A stretch of DNA of 64,000 nucleotides from Actinomyces sp. Marseille-P3109 (GCF_900323545.1 NZ_OOHN01000008.1:795143-859142); one strand, 5' to 3'. Positions 1-10,311 are shown, counted from the stretch's first letter. Numbers and translations: made by a program. Notes: generated by a model not told the origin, from the letters alone.

Positions 1-534
1 CGCCGGCAGCCAGGGCGGGATGAGGCGCGGGTCCACCACGGCGGTGAGCAGGTCGTTGAGGGCGTCGGCCATCTCCGGGCGCTCGCGGGCCAGGTCCAGC
101 TCGACGAGCGAGTCGATCGCCTCCTCGGTGGCGGAGTGCACCCGTCTGCGGGCATGGGCGGCGTCCAGTGGTGGCAGCGGGCCTGCCACCGGTTCGGTGC
201 GCCAGGTCACGGAGGTGCCGGACTCCTCGGGCACCAGCAGGACCCGCCCGGGCGCGCCCTCGATGACAACGCCCTCCTCGACGTCCGGGGCGATGCCCCA
301 GGTGCCGGCGGCAGCGGAGGGGAGGACCGCCGTCACCCGGGTGAGCGGGCGGGCCCCGGCGAGCCAGTGATCCAGACCGACCCGCTCGGGTTCAGCGGCA
401 TCGGCGGCGCCGGTCGACGTGCCGATGACGTCATGGACGCCGTCGGGCCCCTGGACCAGCGACATGCCGTGGGAGGAGGGGACCGGCGCCCACAGGGCCA
501 GCACGATGCTGACGGGCAGGTTGAGGGGATCCAT
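1..534 (-). CDS. Unknown conserved-type protein, 3' end outside the window
   Basis: An open frame runs from an ATG at 534 leftwards to the window edge without a stop, giving 178 N-terminal residues (MDPLNLPVSIVLALWAPVPS...). There is no signal peptide or obvious catalytic motif. The coding is convincing because third positions are strongly G/C and the protein has ordinary composition, including an Ala/Glu/Leu-rich helical stretch near residues 130-165. No good ribosome binding site precedes the ATG. It diverges from the ABC ATPase gene, with about 135 bases between them. I do not recognise the family. Confidence 0.7.
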   Translation of the reverse strand, partial: MDPLNLPVSIVLALWAPVPSSHGMSLVQGPDGVHDVIGTSTGAADAAEPERVGLDHWLAGARPLTRVTAVLPSAAAGTWGIAPDVEEGVVIEGAPGRVLLVPEESGTSVTWRTEPVAGPLPPLDAAHARRRVHSATEEAIDSLVELDLARERPEMADALNDLLTAVVDPRLIPPWLPA

Positions 535-657
535 GATGCTCAACCATAGTGAACGGCAGTGCCGCGGCCCGGATCCTCATGGTCGATCCGGATAGTCGGT
601 TCGAATGGTCACTGCCCTGCCGTCCCGCATCTGCCCGGTGTGACGTCTACTGCACGA

Positions 658-663
658 TAGGAT
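658..663 (+). promoter_or_regulatory. -10 box TAGGAT for a leaderless ABC ATPase gene
   Basis: TAGGAT ends six bases before the ATG at 670, and no Shine-Dalgarno sequence lies between. This is the arrangement expected when transcription starts at the start codon. No clear -35 hexamer is seen. Confidence 0.55.
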
Positions 664-669
664 CGGCTC

Positions 670-1491
670 ATGACCAGTGTCCTCCGTCTCGACGACGTCT
701 CGCTGCACCGCGGCAGCAACCAGATCCTCAACCACGTCAGCTGGACAGTGGAGGAGGGGCAGCACTGGGTGCTGCTGGGACCCAACGGTGCGGGCAAGAC
801 CACCATCGCCAGGATCGCCTCGGCCAGGCTCTTCCCCTCCTCGGGGACTGTGGAGGTCCTCTCCGAGAGGCTCGGGCGCGTCGACGTCTCCGAGCTTCAC
901 CCTCGCATCGGTCTGTTGTCCTCGGCGTTGGCCGTCAACGTCCAAGATGGTGAGAAGGTCCTGGGCGTGGTCCTGTCGGCCTCCTACGGGCGCATCGGGC
1001 GCTGGCGCGAGGAGTACGACGACTTTGACGTCGAGCGCGCCCACGCCCTGCTGGGTGCCCTGGGCGCCGGGCACCTGGCCGACCGCGTCTGGGGGACGCT
1101 GTCCTCCGGGGAGCGTAAGCGCGTCGAGCTGGCCCGCGCCCTCATGCCGGACCCGGAGATGCTCTTCCTCGACGAGCCCGCCTCAGGACTGGACCTGGCC
1201 AGCCGCGAGCAGCTCCTGGCTGCGCTCACGGAGATCATCTCCTCGCCCGACTCACCCTCCATGGTCATGGTGACCCACCACCTCGAGGAGATCCCGGAGA
1301 GCTTCACCCACGCGCTCACGCTGCGAGGGGGAGAGGTGGTGGGCTCCGGCCCGCTCGAGCAGGTCCTCACCGAGGACACCATCAGCTCGACCTTCGGTAT
1401 GCCGCTGGAGGTCACCCACGACCGTGGCCGCTACACCGCCCGAGGCCGACGCACCGGCCACGGCAGGCGCGTCGCCGAGGCAAGGGGCTGA
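670..1491 (+). CDS. ABC transporter ATP-binding protein
   Basis: This 273-residue protein is a single nucleotide-binding domain. It has a Walker A (GPNGAGKTT, residues 37-45), a signature LSSGERKRVELARAL near residue 147, a Walker B MLFLDEP with catalytic Glu, and a switch His in VTHHLEE. The His-Leu-Glu-Glu-Ile after Walker B and the short C-terminal extension rich in Arg and Gly resemble the stand-alone ATPases of the YlmA/ModF kind. No permease gene is adjacent, so the substrate is unknown and the partner, if any, must be encoded elsewhere. The gene appears to be leaderless. The next gene, nfeD-like, follows after 79 bases and could be cotranscribed. Confidence 0.9.
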   Translation: MTSVLRLDDVSLHRGSNQILNHVSWTVEEGQHWVLLGPNGAGKTTIARIASARLFPSSGTVEVLSERLGRVDVSELHPRIGLLSSALAVNVQDGEKVLGVVLSASYGRIGRWREEYDDFDVERAHALLGALGAGHLADRVWGTLSSGERKRVELARALMPDPEMLFLDEPASGLDLASREQLLAALTEIISSPDSPSMVMVTHHLEEIPESFTHALTLRGGEVVGSGPLEQVLTEDTISSTFGMPLEVTHDRGRYTARGRRTGHGRRVAEARG

Positions 1492-1570
1492 GCGGATCGG
1501 GCGCGACCGGCCGAGCCGGACCGCGCCCTCACCGCGTCCTCATACCAACCGCGTTCATCAGGAGGTTCCT

Positions 1571-2035
1571 ATGGAATGGCTGTTCTGGATCGGAGGGGCC
1601 CTGCTCCTCATCGTCGTCGAGACGATGACCGCCGATCTCACCTTCCTCATGATCGCCGGTGGGGCGCTGGGAGGAGGCTTGACGGCCTTCCTCGGAGGCC
1701 CCCTGTGGGCCCAGGTGGTTGTCTTCGCCTGCATCTCCACCCTGCTGCTCTTCGCCGTGCGACCCTGGGCCAAGCGTCGCCTGACGGCCACCGCCCCGCA
1801 GATGAAGACCAACGTCGATGCCCTCATCGGCAGAGCCGCCACCACCATCACCGCGGTGGATGACGGCGGCGGCCGGGTCCGCCTGGGCGGTGAGGAGTGG
1901 AGCGCCCGCCTGGCTCCCGCCGCTCAAGGAGTGACCCGTCTGGAGGCGGGAGCCCGCGTCACCGTCACTCAGATCGACGGGGCCGTGGCCGTCGTCGCCC
2001 CGGCGGCGACACCCGCCGACGCCTCCGGGGCCTGA
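1571..2035 (+). CDS. NfeD-family membrane protein
   Basis: This 154-residue protein has two or three N-terminal membrane segments (about residues 3-22, 26-43 and 48-66) and a C-terminal small beta-barrel (OB-fold-like, about residues 85-145, with VDALIGRAATTITAVDDGG). That is the short NfeD architecture. NfeD proteins partner with SPFH/stomatin proteins at the membrane, and an SPFH gene lies directly downstream. The start is set by AGGAGG six bases before the ATG at 1571. An upstream in-frame GTG inside the ABC gene is less likely. Confidence 0.88.
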   Translation: MEWLFWIGGALLLIVVETMTADLTFLMIAGGALGGGLTAFLGGPLWAQVVVFACISTLLLFAVRPWAKRRLTATAPQMKTNVDALIGRAATTITAVDDGGGRVRLGGEEWSARLAPAAQGVTRLEAGARVTVTQIDGAVAVVAPAATPADASGA

Positions 2036-2218
2036 CCGCAGGGCTCCCACCGAACCGAGCCCAGCGCCGCCGCCAGGCCGGTGATGTCCTACCGTGTCGG
2101 CATTGGTCCGCATCGTCGGCATCACACCCGTCCACCTGCCCCCTCACCCGACACCTTCAGTTCCCACGGCCGGCTCATCGCCGTCCTGACCACCCGTTCA
2201 ACCCGCAGGAGGAAACTC

Positions 2219-3535
2219 GTGCCCGTCATCTCCATCATCTTGCTTCTCTTGGCAGCGCTGGTCATCATCGCCATCTTCCGGGCGGTGCGGATCGTCAAGC
2301 AGAGCACCGCGATCATCGTCGAGCGCCTGGGCCGATTCCAGGCCGCCTACACCGCCGGTATGCACTTCCTGGTGCCCTTCGTCGACCGGGTGCGTAACGT
2401 CATGGACCTGCGTGAACAGGTCGTGTCCTTCCCGCCCCAGCCGGTCATCACCTCCGACAACCTCGTCGTGAGTATCGACTCGGTGGTCTACTACCAGATC
2501 ACCGACCCGACGCGCGCCACTTACGAGATCTCCAACTACCTGCAGGCCATCGAGCAGCTGACCGTCACCACGCTGCGTAACGTCGTCGGCTCCATGGACC
2601 TGGAGCAGACACTGACCAGCCGAGACCAGATCAACGGGCAGCTGCGCGGCGTCCTGGACCAGGCCACCGGCCGCTGGGGCATCCGCGTCAACAGCGTCGA
2701 GCTGAAGTCCATCGACCCGCCCGCCTCCATCCAGGGCTCCATGGAGCAGCAGATGCGCGCCGAGCGCGACCGTCGCGCCGCGATCCTGACGGCTGAGGGT
2801 GTCAAGCAGTCCCAGATCCTGACGGCCGAGGGTGACAAGCAGTCCGCGATCCTGCGCGCCGAGGGGCAGGCGCAGTCCGCGATTCTCAAGGCCCAGGGTG
2901 AGTCCCGCGCCATCCTCCAGGTCTTCGACGCCATCCACCGCGGTAACGCCGACTCCAAGCTGCTGGCCTACCAGTACCTCCAGACCCTGCCCAAGATCGC
3001 CAACGGCTCCTCCTCCAAGATGTGGATCGTGCCCACCGAGTTCACCGCGGCTCTCGACGGGATTGCCGGTGCCCTCGGCGGCGGCAAGGACGGCGGCCCC
3101 GGCGGCGGCCTGAGCGGCTCCGACGACGATGACGACTCCGGCCCCGGTGTCGACCTGTCGGGCAGCGAGCTCGACCTGGGCATCGCCTCGGACCTGGCCA
3201 GCACCAGTCTCCAGGCCCCAGAGGAGGCCCTCGCCCAGGCCCGCGGCGAGGTCGAGTCGGCCTCCCAGGAGGCCAGTGAGGAGCCCGCACCCAGGGGGAG
3301 TGGTACCCCGAAGGCTCCCGCTGATGAGGCGGACGGAGGACCGACCGTCACCGTTCCGACCTCCGACGGCGTCGAGGGGACTCACTCCTCGCACGGCAGC
3401 CAGGCGGCCGCTCCTGAGGAGCAGCAGACCGGTCAACCCGGCACCGTGCCCCCGAGGGGCGGCGGCTACGGGATCCAGGCCCAGCCCGGTTACGGCACGC
3501 CTCCCGGCGCGCCCCAGGGACCCTACGGGGCCTGA
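2219..3535 (+). CDS. SPFH/Band 7 (stomatin-like) membrane protein
   Basis: The GTG at 2219 is preceded by AGGAGG (2207-2212) with six-base spacing. The 438-residue product has one N-terminal membrane anchor (residues 4-24), then a Band 7 domain (VKQSTAIIVERLGRFQ... to about residue 200) and an Ala/Glu/Gln-rich helical repeat region (AEGVKQSQILTAEGDKQSAI). It ends in a long low-complexity tail: poly-Gly, an Asp tract, then Pro/Gly/Tyr repeats. Family members form ring-like membrane scaffolds with NfeD partners. The tail of about 140 residues is longer than in the usual QmcA/stomatin proteins. It follows nfeD in one likely operon. Confidence 0.92.
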   Translation: MPVISIILLLLAALVIIAIFRAVRIVKQSTAIIVERLGRFQAAYTAGMHFLVPFVDRVRNVMDLREQVVSFPPQPVITSDNLVVSIDSVVYYQITDPTRATYEISNYLQAIEQLTVTTLRNVVGSMDLEQTLTSRDQINGQLRGVLDQATGRWGIRVNSVELKSIDPPASIQGSMEQQMRAERDRRAAILTAEGVKQSQILTAEGDKQSAILRAEGQAQSAILKAQGESRAILQVFDAIHRGNADSKLLAYQYLQTLPKIANGSSSKMWIVPTEFTAALDGIAGALGGGKDGGPGGGLSGSDDDDDSGPGVDLSGSELDLGIASDLASTSLQAPEEALAQARGEVESASQEASEEPAPRGSGTPKAPADEADGGPTVTVPTSDGVEGTHSSHGSQAAAPEEQQTGQPGTVPPRGGGYGIQAQPGYGTPPGAPQGPYGA

Positions 3536-3588
3536 GGCGCATCCGCCGACGCCGTCGAACGGCGGTGGAGGAGCGCCACGGCACGCGC

Positions 3589-3641
3589 TACGGCGGGAAG
3601 AATAGGCCGATCCAGGCGGGTCGCCTATTCTTCCCGCCGTA
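3589..3641. terminator. 19-bp perfect inverted repeat with 15-nt loop
   Basis: Bases 3589-3607 are the exact reverse complement of 3623-3641, separated by 15 bases. The element lies after the SPFH stop (3535) and just before the methyltransferase ribosome binding site. There is no U-tract, which is common for hairpin terminators in high-GC actinobacteria. An operator role for the downstream gene cannot be excluded. Confidence 0.65.
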
Positions 3642-3684
3642 CTGCTGTGCTGAGTGGGTTGAGAACCACTCCGGAAGGTGACTG

Positions 3685-4548
3685 GTGATGATCATTGAGC
3701 TGGCCGATGGCGCCGACGAGCGCCTGGCGGACTACACCCGGCTGACGGACGTGGCGCTGCGCCGCCGGCTGGAGACCCGGCGCGGCCTGTACATGGCCGA
3801 GTCCTCCAAGGTCATCACGCGGGCCGTCGCCGCGGGGCACGCCCCGCGCTCCTTCCTCATGGCCCCGCGACACCTCGATGAGATGCGTCCGGTCATCGCC
3901 TCGGCGACCGGCTGCGCAGGACGCGATGACGGCGGGGACGTGCCTGTCTTCGTCGCCCCCGAGGAGGTGCTGGAGTCCATCACCGGGTTTCACCTGCACC
4001 GCGGGGCGCTGGCCGCCATGAACCGGCCCGAGCTCGCCGGCGTCCCCGAGCTGCTTTCGGCCGCGCGCGGGGGAGCGGGTGCCAGGCGGGTCGCCATCCT
4101 GGAGGACCTGGTGGACCACACGAATGTGGGGGCCGCCTTCCGCAGCGCAGCGGCCCTGGGGATCGACGCCGTCCTGGTCACCCCGCGCTGCGCGGACCCG
4201 CTCTACCGGCGCAGCGTGCGCGTCTCCATGGGCACCGTCTTCCAGGTCCCCTGGACCCGGATCGAGCGCTGGCCCGCCATGGACGAGCTCCACGCGCAGG
4301 GCTTCACCGTGGCCGCGCTGGCTCTGTCGGAGAACTCGGTGGCGCTGGACGAGTTCGCGGCCTCACCGGTCTGTACGGACCCGGGCTCGCGGGTCGCCGT
4401 CGTCCTGGGAACGGAAGGCGATGGGCTGTCCCACCGGACCATCGTTGCGGCCGACGAGGTGGTGCGCATCCCCATGGCCGGGGCAGTGGACTCCCTCAAC
4501 GTGGCTGCTGCGGCGGCCGTGGCCTTCTGGGCGCTGCGGCTGACGTGA
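3685..4548 (+). CDS. TrmH/SpoU-family rRNA or tRNA 2'-O-methyltransferase
   Basis: This SPOUT-class enzyme transfers a methyl group from SAM to a ribose 2'-OH of RNA. The 287-residue product has an N-terminal RNA-binding part (RLADYTRLTDVALRRRLETRRGLYMAESSKVITRA) and a C-terminal knot. The knot shows motif 1 (LVDHTNVGAAFRSAAALG), motif 2 (VVLGTEGDGLS) and motif 3 (IPMAGAVDSLNVAAAAAVAFW). GGAAGG at 3673-3678 serves either the GTG at 3685 or the ATG at 3688; both are in frame. The precise RNA target cannot be read from the sequence. Confidence 0.9.
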   Translation: MMIIELADGADERLADYTRLTDVALRRRLETRRGLYMAESSKVITRAVAAGHAPRSFLMAPRHLDEMRPVIASATGCAGRDDGGDVPVFVAPEEVLESITGFHLHRGALAAMNRPELAGVPELLSAARGGAGARRVAILEDLVDHTNVGAAFRSAAALGIDAVLVTPRCADPLYRRSVRVSMGTVFQVPWTRIERWPAMDELHAQGFTVAALALSENSVALDEFAASPVCTDPGSRVAVVLGTEGDGLSHRTIVAADEVVRIPMAGAVDSLNVAAAAAVAFWALRLT

Positions 4549-4599
4549 CCCGGCTCTGAGCTGCCACTGGCTCAGCGCCGGCGGTGACGGCCAACAACG

Positions 4600-4641
4600 C
4601 GTCGGGGCCGGGTCCGTAAGCTTACGGACCCGGCCCCGACG
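4600..4641. terminator. Perfect 42-bp palindrome between convergent genes
   Basis: Bases 4600-4620 are exactly complementary to 4621-4641 with AAGCTT at the centre and no spacer. It lies between the ends of the methyltransferase gene (+) and the PTS gene (-). It most simply acts as a bidirectional terminator. Confidence 0.8.
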
Positions 4642-4682
4642 TCGTATCAGCGGCCGATCAGGTCGGCGGTGTCATGTGAGGC

Positions 4683-6797
4683 TCAGGCCTCGGGCGCGGT
4701 GACCTTGATGAGGGCCTCACCGGGCTCCACCGCGTCGCCGCCGACGACCTCGACCGAGGCGAAGGAGGCGGTGTTGGTGATGAGCACCGGCGTGGTCAGC
4801 GGGTAACCGGCCTGCTCGATGACGGAACGGTCCACGCGGACAAGCTCCTGGCCCTCGCTGACGCGGTCGTCCTGGGAGACCTTGACGTCGAAGCCCTTGC
4901 CCTCCAGATTGACGGTGTCCAGACCCACGTGGATGAGGATCTCCACGCCATTGTCCAGGGTGATGCCGAAGGCGTGACCCGAGGAGGGGGCCACGACGAC
5001 GGTGCCGTCCGCCGGAGCCGTGACGACGATGTCGCCCTCGGGCTCCAGACCCACGCCCTGGCCGACGGCGCCCGAGGAGAACACCGGGTCGGGGACCTTG
5101 TCCAGGTCCATGGTCGTGGCCTTGAGCGGCGAGGCGATCTCGGTGACCGCGCCAGGCACGAGGGCCGGCTTGGGCGTGGGGGCCTTGGCGGTCCGGTCGC
5201 CCTCCTCAGTAGTAGCAGCAGCCGAGGTGGTGCTGTCGGCCTCGGGCTCCTCGGCGACCTCAGCCGGGGCGGGTGCAGAGACCTCCGCGGCCTCGGTGGC
5301 GGCCGCGGCCGCACGGGCCTCGGCCCGCTCCTCCTTGGTGCGGTAGTCCGTGAGAATGATGAGGGACATCGAGGTGGCGAAGGCCGCCGCGATGGCGATG
5401 GCGTACAGAGCCATGGGGGTGAAGACCGGGATGCTCAGCAGCGAGCTGAACACGAAGGTAGAGGCCTTGATACCGCCGCCAATACCGGTGATGAGACCGC
5501 CCACGAGACAGCCGGCCAGCAGACGCGGGTAGATGCGCTTGAAGCGCAGGTGGATACCGTAGAGGCTCGGCTCGGAGATGCCGCCGAAGAGGCCGGCGGC
5601 CAGGGCGCCGGAGGCCGTCTGACGCATGACCTTGTCCTTGTCACGAATGGCCAGGACCAGCACACCGGCGGTGGCGCCGAAGCAGGCGAAGTTCCACGAG
5701 CCCATGGGGCCCTGGATGAAGTCGTAGCCCAGCGAGCTGATGTTGGCCAGCATGATGGCGTTGAGCGGCCAGTGCAGACCCAGCGGCACCAGGAACGGGT
5801 AGAGCAGGGGGATGACGATCGCGAAGATGATCGGGGCGCTCGTGTTGAGCCACGCCAGTCCGGAACCCAGGCCTGTACCAACCCAGATACCCGCTGGACC
5901 GATGATGAAGGCCGTCACCGGCATCATGATGATGAAGGAGAAGAACGGAACGAACACCATCTGCACGTTGGCGGGAATGAGCTTGGCCAGACCCTTGTAG
6001 ACCAGGGCCAGGATGGCCACCATCATGAGGGGAACGAAGACCTGGCCGCTGTAGTCGTTGAGCTGCATGGGAACGCCCGCGATATGCGCGACACACAGAT
6101 CCTTGTTCAACGTGGCGTTGTGGGTGCAGGTCGCTCCCATTGCCTTGTTGAGGTCAAGGAATGGAGGCGTCATCAGCGCCGCCATGACCGCGGCGCCGAC
6201 CCAGGGGTCGATGTTGAGCTTCTTGGCGGCGTTGTAGGCCACCATGATGGGCAGGAAGTGGAACACCGACTTGAACATGGCCTCCGCGAAGACCTGTGCG
6301 GCGGGCTTGTCCGCGGCCGTAAGGTTTGGGTCACTGGCATTGATGACGCCGAACGAATCCAGTACCGCAAGGCCGGCGATGATGAGCGAGGCGCCGAGCA
6401 GCACCGGCAGCAGGGGGCGGAAGGAGTCCGAGAGGTACTCGAAGAAGGCGTCGACGTAGGCGTTCTTGCCACGGGCCTTGGCGCGGGCAGCGGCCTTGAC
6501 GTCGGCGTCGGACTGGTCCGAGTCGGAGGAGCCGGCCTGGCTCTTCATGGCCGGGAGGTTGTTGATCTCGTCGTACACGCTCTGTACGGCACCACCGATG
6601 ACGATCTGGTAGCGGTCCCCGGACTGGGGGACAGCGCCCATGACGCCAGGAATGGCCTCGACGGTCGCCTTGTCGATGCCGGAGGCGTCCTTGAGCTCGA
6701 AGCGCAGTCGGGTGGCGCAGTGGGTGAAATGGATGATGTTATCGGCGCCGCCGACGGCGTCGAGGATTGCCTCAGGGGTTGAGGTCGTGGTTGCCAT
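4683..6797 (-). CDS. PTS beta-glucoside-family permease, EIIBCA
   Basis: This 704-residue three-domain sugar permease imports and phosphorylates a sugar using phosphate from HPr. EIIB is at residues 1-80 with the phosphocysteine C27 in HFTHCATRLRF. EIIC spans about residues 110-480 with many membrane helices and the conserved GGISEPSLYGI motif. A linker rich in Ala/Glu/Thr joins EIIA (about residues 560-704), which has the phospho-His in EILIHVGLDTVNL. The B-C-A order and the SEPSLYG motif match the beta-glucoside/trehalose/sucrose group. The substrate is uncertain because no glycosidase gene is next to it. It stands alone, facing a long leader region. Confidence 0.92.
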   Translation of the reverse strand: MATTTSTPEAILDAVGGADNIIHFTHCATRLRFELKDASGIDKATVEAIPGVMGAVPQSGDRYQIVIGGAVQSVYDEINNLPAMKSQAGSSDSDQSDADVKAAARAKARGKNAYVDAFFEYLSDSFRPLLPVLLGASLIIAGLAVLDSFGVINASDPNLTAADKPAAQVFAEAMFKSVFHFLPIMVAYNAAKKLNIDPWVGAAVMAALMTPPFLDLNKAMGATCTHNATLNKDLCVAHIAGVPMQLNDYSGQVFVPLMMVAILALVYKGLAKLIPANVQMVFVPFFSFIIMMPVTAFIIGPAGIWVGTGLGSGLAWLNTSAPIIFAIVIPLLYPFLVPLGLHWPLNAIMLANISSLGYDFIQGPMGSWNFACFGATAGVLVLAIRDKDKVMRQTASGALAAGLFGGISEPSLYGIHLRFKRIYPRLLAGCLVGGLITGIGGGIKASTFVFSSLLSIPVFTPMALYAIAIAAAFATSMSLIILTDYRTKEERAEARAAAAATEAAEVSAPAPAEVAEEPEADSTTSAAATTEEGDRTAKAPTPKPALVPGAVTEIASPLKATTMDLDKVPDPVFSSGAVGQGVGLEPEGDIVVTAPADGTVVVAPSSGHAFGITLDNGVEILIHVGLDTVNLEGKGFDVKVSQDDRVSEGQELVRVDRSVIEQAGYPLTTPVLITNTASFASVEVVGGDAVEPGEALIKVTAPEA

Positions 6798-7239
6798 TCG
6801 GGCCCTTTCCTACTGAGCGATGTGGACGACGACGGTGGATGCACGCCGGTGCGCTCCGAGTCCTCGATGGGCTCGCTCTTGGTGGTGGGGGATCTGTCAC
6901 CTTCAGTGCTGCTTAGGCGCAACGGAGGTGCTCGGGGAAGAGGGTACTGCCTCACGGCCCAGAACTGAAAGGCAACAGTCCGTCCGGCTGGTGCCGAGCT
7001 CCGGCGCGTCGCCGGCTCAAGGCAGACTTGACCGGTTGAGGGCAGGAGCGCCTTTGAACCGGTGGCCTGTCCCGCCGATGCCATCAATTCCCACGAGCTT
7101 GCGGTACCCGGGGCTCCACCGATTCGCGTTCGTGCAGATGAGGCTCCCTTTAGGCACAGCCGTCCGGACCAGCGGGTGCGCCGGCTGAACGGTATTCGCA
7201 CGCTGGGGACACGACCCGCCTCAAGCGAAGGAGCTCGAC
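6798..7239. other. 442-bp divergent intergenic region, no gene seen
   Basis: No coding frame with plausible composition was found. It should hold the PTS promoter on the minus strand and the promoter of the unknown gene at 7240 on the plus strand. A possible antiterminator target is listed separately. The last bases give a good ribosome binding site (AAGGAG) before the ATG at 7240. Confidence 0.6.
6942..6981 (-). promoter_or_regulatory. Possible BglG/LicT-type antiterminator target (RAT)
   Basis: Read on the minus strand, GGACTGTTGCC is followed 18 bases later by AGGCAGTACCC. The two halves can pair and resemble the ribonucleic antiterminator consensus, in which GGATTGTTACTG pairs with CAGGCAAAACC. 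The loop is longer than usual and no terminator was clearly seen overlapping it. No antiterminator gene is in the window. This is a tentative call. Confidence 0.25.
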
Positions 7240-7908
7240 ATGAACGCACAGACCTCCCTGGCAGCGTCACTGGCACCCATGACTGCGTCGCCCATTCCGG
7301 TCCACCCGCCCACAACCACCTTGCCGCCCGCTTCGTCCGCCGACCGCACACCACTGGTCAGGCCCGACTCACAGCGGCTCTACGGCCCGCCGGGGTGGAC
7401 GGTGCGCATCGGCTTGTGGCACCTGCTCGAGCCGTGGCTCGACGTCCCGCGCTGCCTGCCAGGGGAGACGGCGCTGCACACGGACGCCATCGGCGCCCCG
7501 ATGAGCGACTACGTACCGTTCCGCGGGATGGACGCCGCCACGGCGGCCGACCTGCTCGCTCGCATCCCAGTGCCGGCGCTGGCCGACCGACAGAACCTCT
7601 CCCCGAGTCTGAAGACGATGCTGACCGCCTGTGCCGGCGCGGACGGGCGAGTGCGCCTGTCCGGCTACGGGATCGGCCCCCAGCGCGAGGACGAGCGCCT
7701 GAGTGCTGAGGCCCTGTGGGTCGCTGACCCCGACCTGCAGGGCTATGAGGTCTTCGCCGAGCACAGCCGGCTCTGCCAGTGCTCCGCGCTGTGGGAGCGG
7801 GTCAGGGAGCGCTACGAGCTCGACGCCCGGTGCATCCCGGACGACATCGTGCGTACCCGGCCCGAGTGGGCCGGCGGAGGAGTCGGCTGGTGGATGTGGT
7901 GGGACTGA
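7240..7908 (+). CDS. Unknown protein with Trp-rich C-terminus
   Basis: This 222-residue protein has a strong ribosome binding site (AAGGAGCTCGAC then ATG). The first 35 residues are Ser/Thr/Pro/Ala-rich. The rest looks globular, with conserved-looking segments LYGPPGWTVRIGLWHLLEPWLDVP and DLQGYEVFAEHSRLCQC. It ends GGVGWWMWWD. No signal peptide or membrane helix is convincing. It precedes the ABC-F gene, but the latter has its own promoter signal. I do not recognise the family. Confidence 0.72.
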   Translation: MNAQTSLAASLAPMTASPIPVHPPTTTLPPASSADRTPLVRPDSQRLYGPPGWTVRIGLWHLLEPWLDVPRCLPGETALHTDAIGAPMSDYVPFRGMDAATAADLLARIPVPALADRQNLSPSLKTMLTACAGADGRVRLSGYGIGPQREDERLSAEALWVADPDLQGYEVFAEHSRLCQCSALWERVRERYELDARCIPDDIVRTRPEWAGGGVGWWMWWD

Positions 7909-7943
7909 TAGGTCCGTTGCGCTGAGCAGGAGCGGCGGACCCG

Positions 7944-7949
7944 TACGAT
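7944..7949 (+). promoter_or_regulatory. -10 box TACGAT for a leaderless ABC-F gene
   Basis: TACGAT is followed by seven bases and then GTG at 7957. The nearby ATG at 7948 overlaps the -10 box itself, so it could not lie in a transcript starting from this promoter. Confidence 0.55.
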
Positions 7950-7956
7950 GGCGCGC

Positions 7957-9615
<1,659 letters not shown>

Positions 9616-9868
9616 GGACGGAGCCGTCCCTCCCATCCTCAGGGGCGACACCGTCGGACACAGTGAGTCCCCTCACTCCGGATCCCGGGCGGGGACCGCG
9701 TAGGGTTGTCACCAGGAACAAGGCGTCTGGCTGGAGCGTTGCCTCCGGTGGCACCCGTTGACTCTCGCCAAGAGAGCCGCAGCAGGACCTTCGGCGGCGC
9801 CACATGGAGCGCTGCAGACTGAACGCAGACACATCAAGACCAGACCACGAGATGACCAGGAGATGATC
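9616..9868. other. 253-bp intergenic region upstream of the IscA-like gene
   Basis: A short hairpin (GGACGG/CCGTCC, 9616-9629) follows the ABC-F stop directly and may help terminate it. A TAGGGT at about 9701-9706 is a possible -10 box. No gene was seen. Confidence 0.45.
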
Positions 9869-10261
9869 ATGGCAGAGTCCACCCTGACCAACCCCGCTGA
9901 CACCGAGACCCCGGAGCACGAGGTCATCCTCACCGCGACCGCCGCTGCGAAGGTCGCCAGCCTCCTGATCCAGGAGGGGCGCGACGACCTGCGCCTGCGC
10001 GTGGCTGTCCAGCCCGGCGGCTGCTCCGGCCTGGTCTACCAGCTCTACTTCGACGAGCGTCTTCTGGACGGTGACGCCGTGCGCGCCTTCCCCACCGAAG
10101 GCGGCGAGATGGACAGCGTCGAGGTCGTCGTCGACCGCATGAGCGTGCCCTACCTGTCGGGCGCCACCATCGACTTCGCCGACACCATCGAGAAGCAGGG
10201 CTTCACCATCGACAACCCCAACGCCGCCGGAAGCTGCGCCTGCGGCGAGTCCTTCCACTGA
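9869..10261 (+). CDS. A-type iron-sulfur carrier (IscA/ErpA family)
   Basis: This 130-residue protein belongs to the HesB/IscA family, which delivers Fe-S clusters to apoproteins. It has the three conserved cysteines: one in QPGGCSGLVYQL and two in the C-terminal GSCACGESF. The fold starts at residue 18 (HEVILTATAAAKVASLLIQEG). AGGAG at 9858-9862 favours the ATG at 9869 over the ATG at 9863. In actinobacteria the ErpA-type protein often stands alone like this. It is separated from the downstream FKBP by 50 bases. Confidence 0.92.
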   Translation: MAESTLTNPADTETPEHEVILTATAAAKVASLLIQEGRDDLRLRVAVQPGGCSGLVYQLYFDERLLDGDAVRAFPTEGGEMDSVEVVVDRMSVPYLSGATIDFADTIEKQGFTIDNPNAAGSCACGESFH

Positions 10262-10311
10262 TCCCCACGGATCCCGCCCCGCGGATCCTTCCCTGCAAGC
10301 AAGGAGCCCAT

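Noticed and set aside
598..660. GGTTCGAAT in the first intergenic region, considered as a tRNA T-arm
   Set aside because: No matching acceptor, D or anticodon stems can be formed around it.
4929..6782. A 617-codon plus-strand frame opposite the PTS gene
   Set aside because: The minus strand is a complete EIIBCA with catalytic Cys and His. The mirrored frame has Asp/Gly/His-rich nonsense composition.
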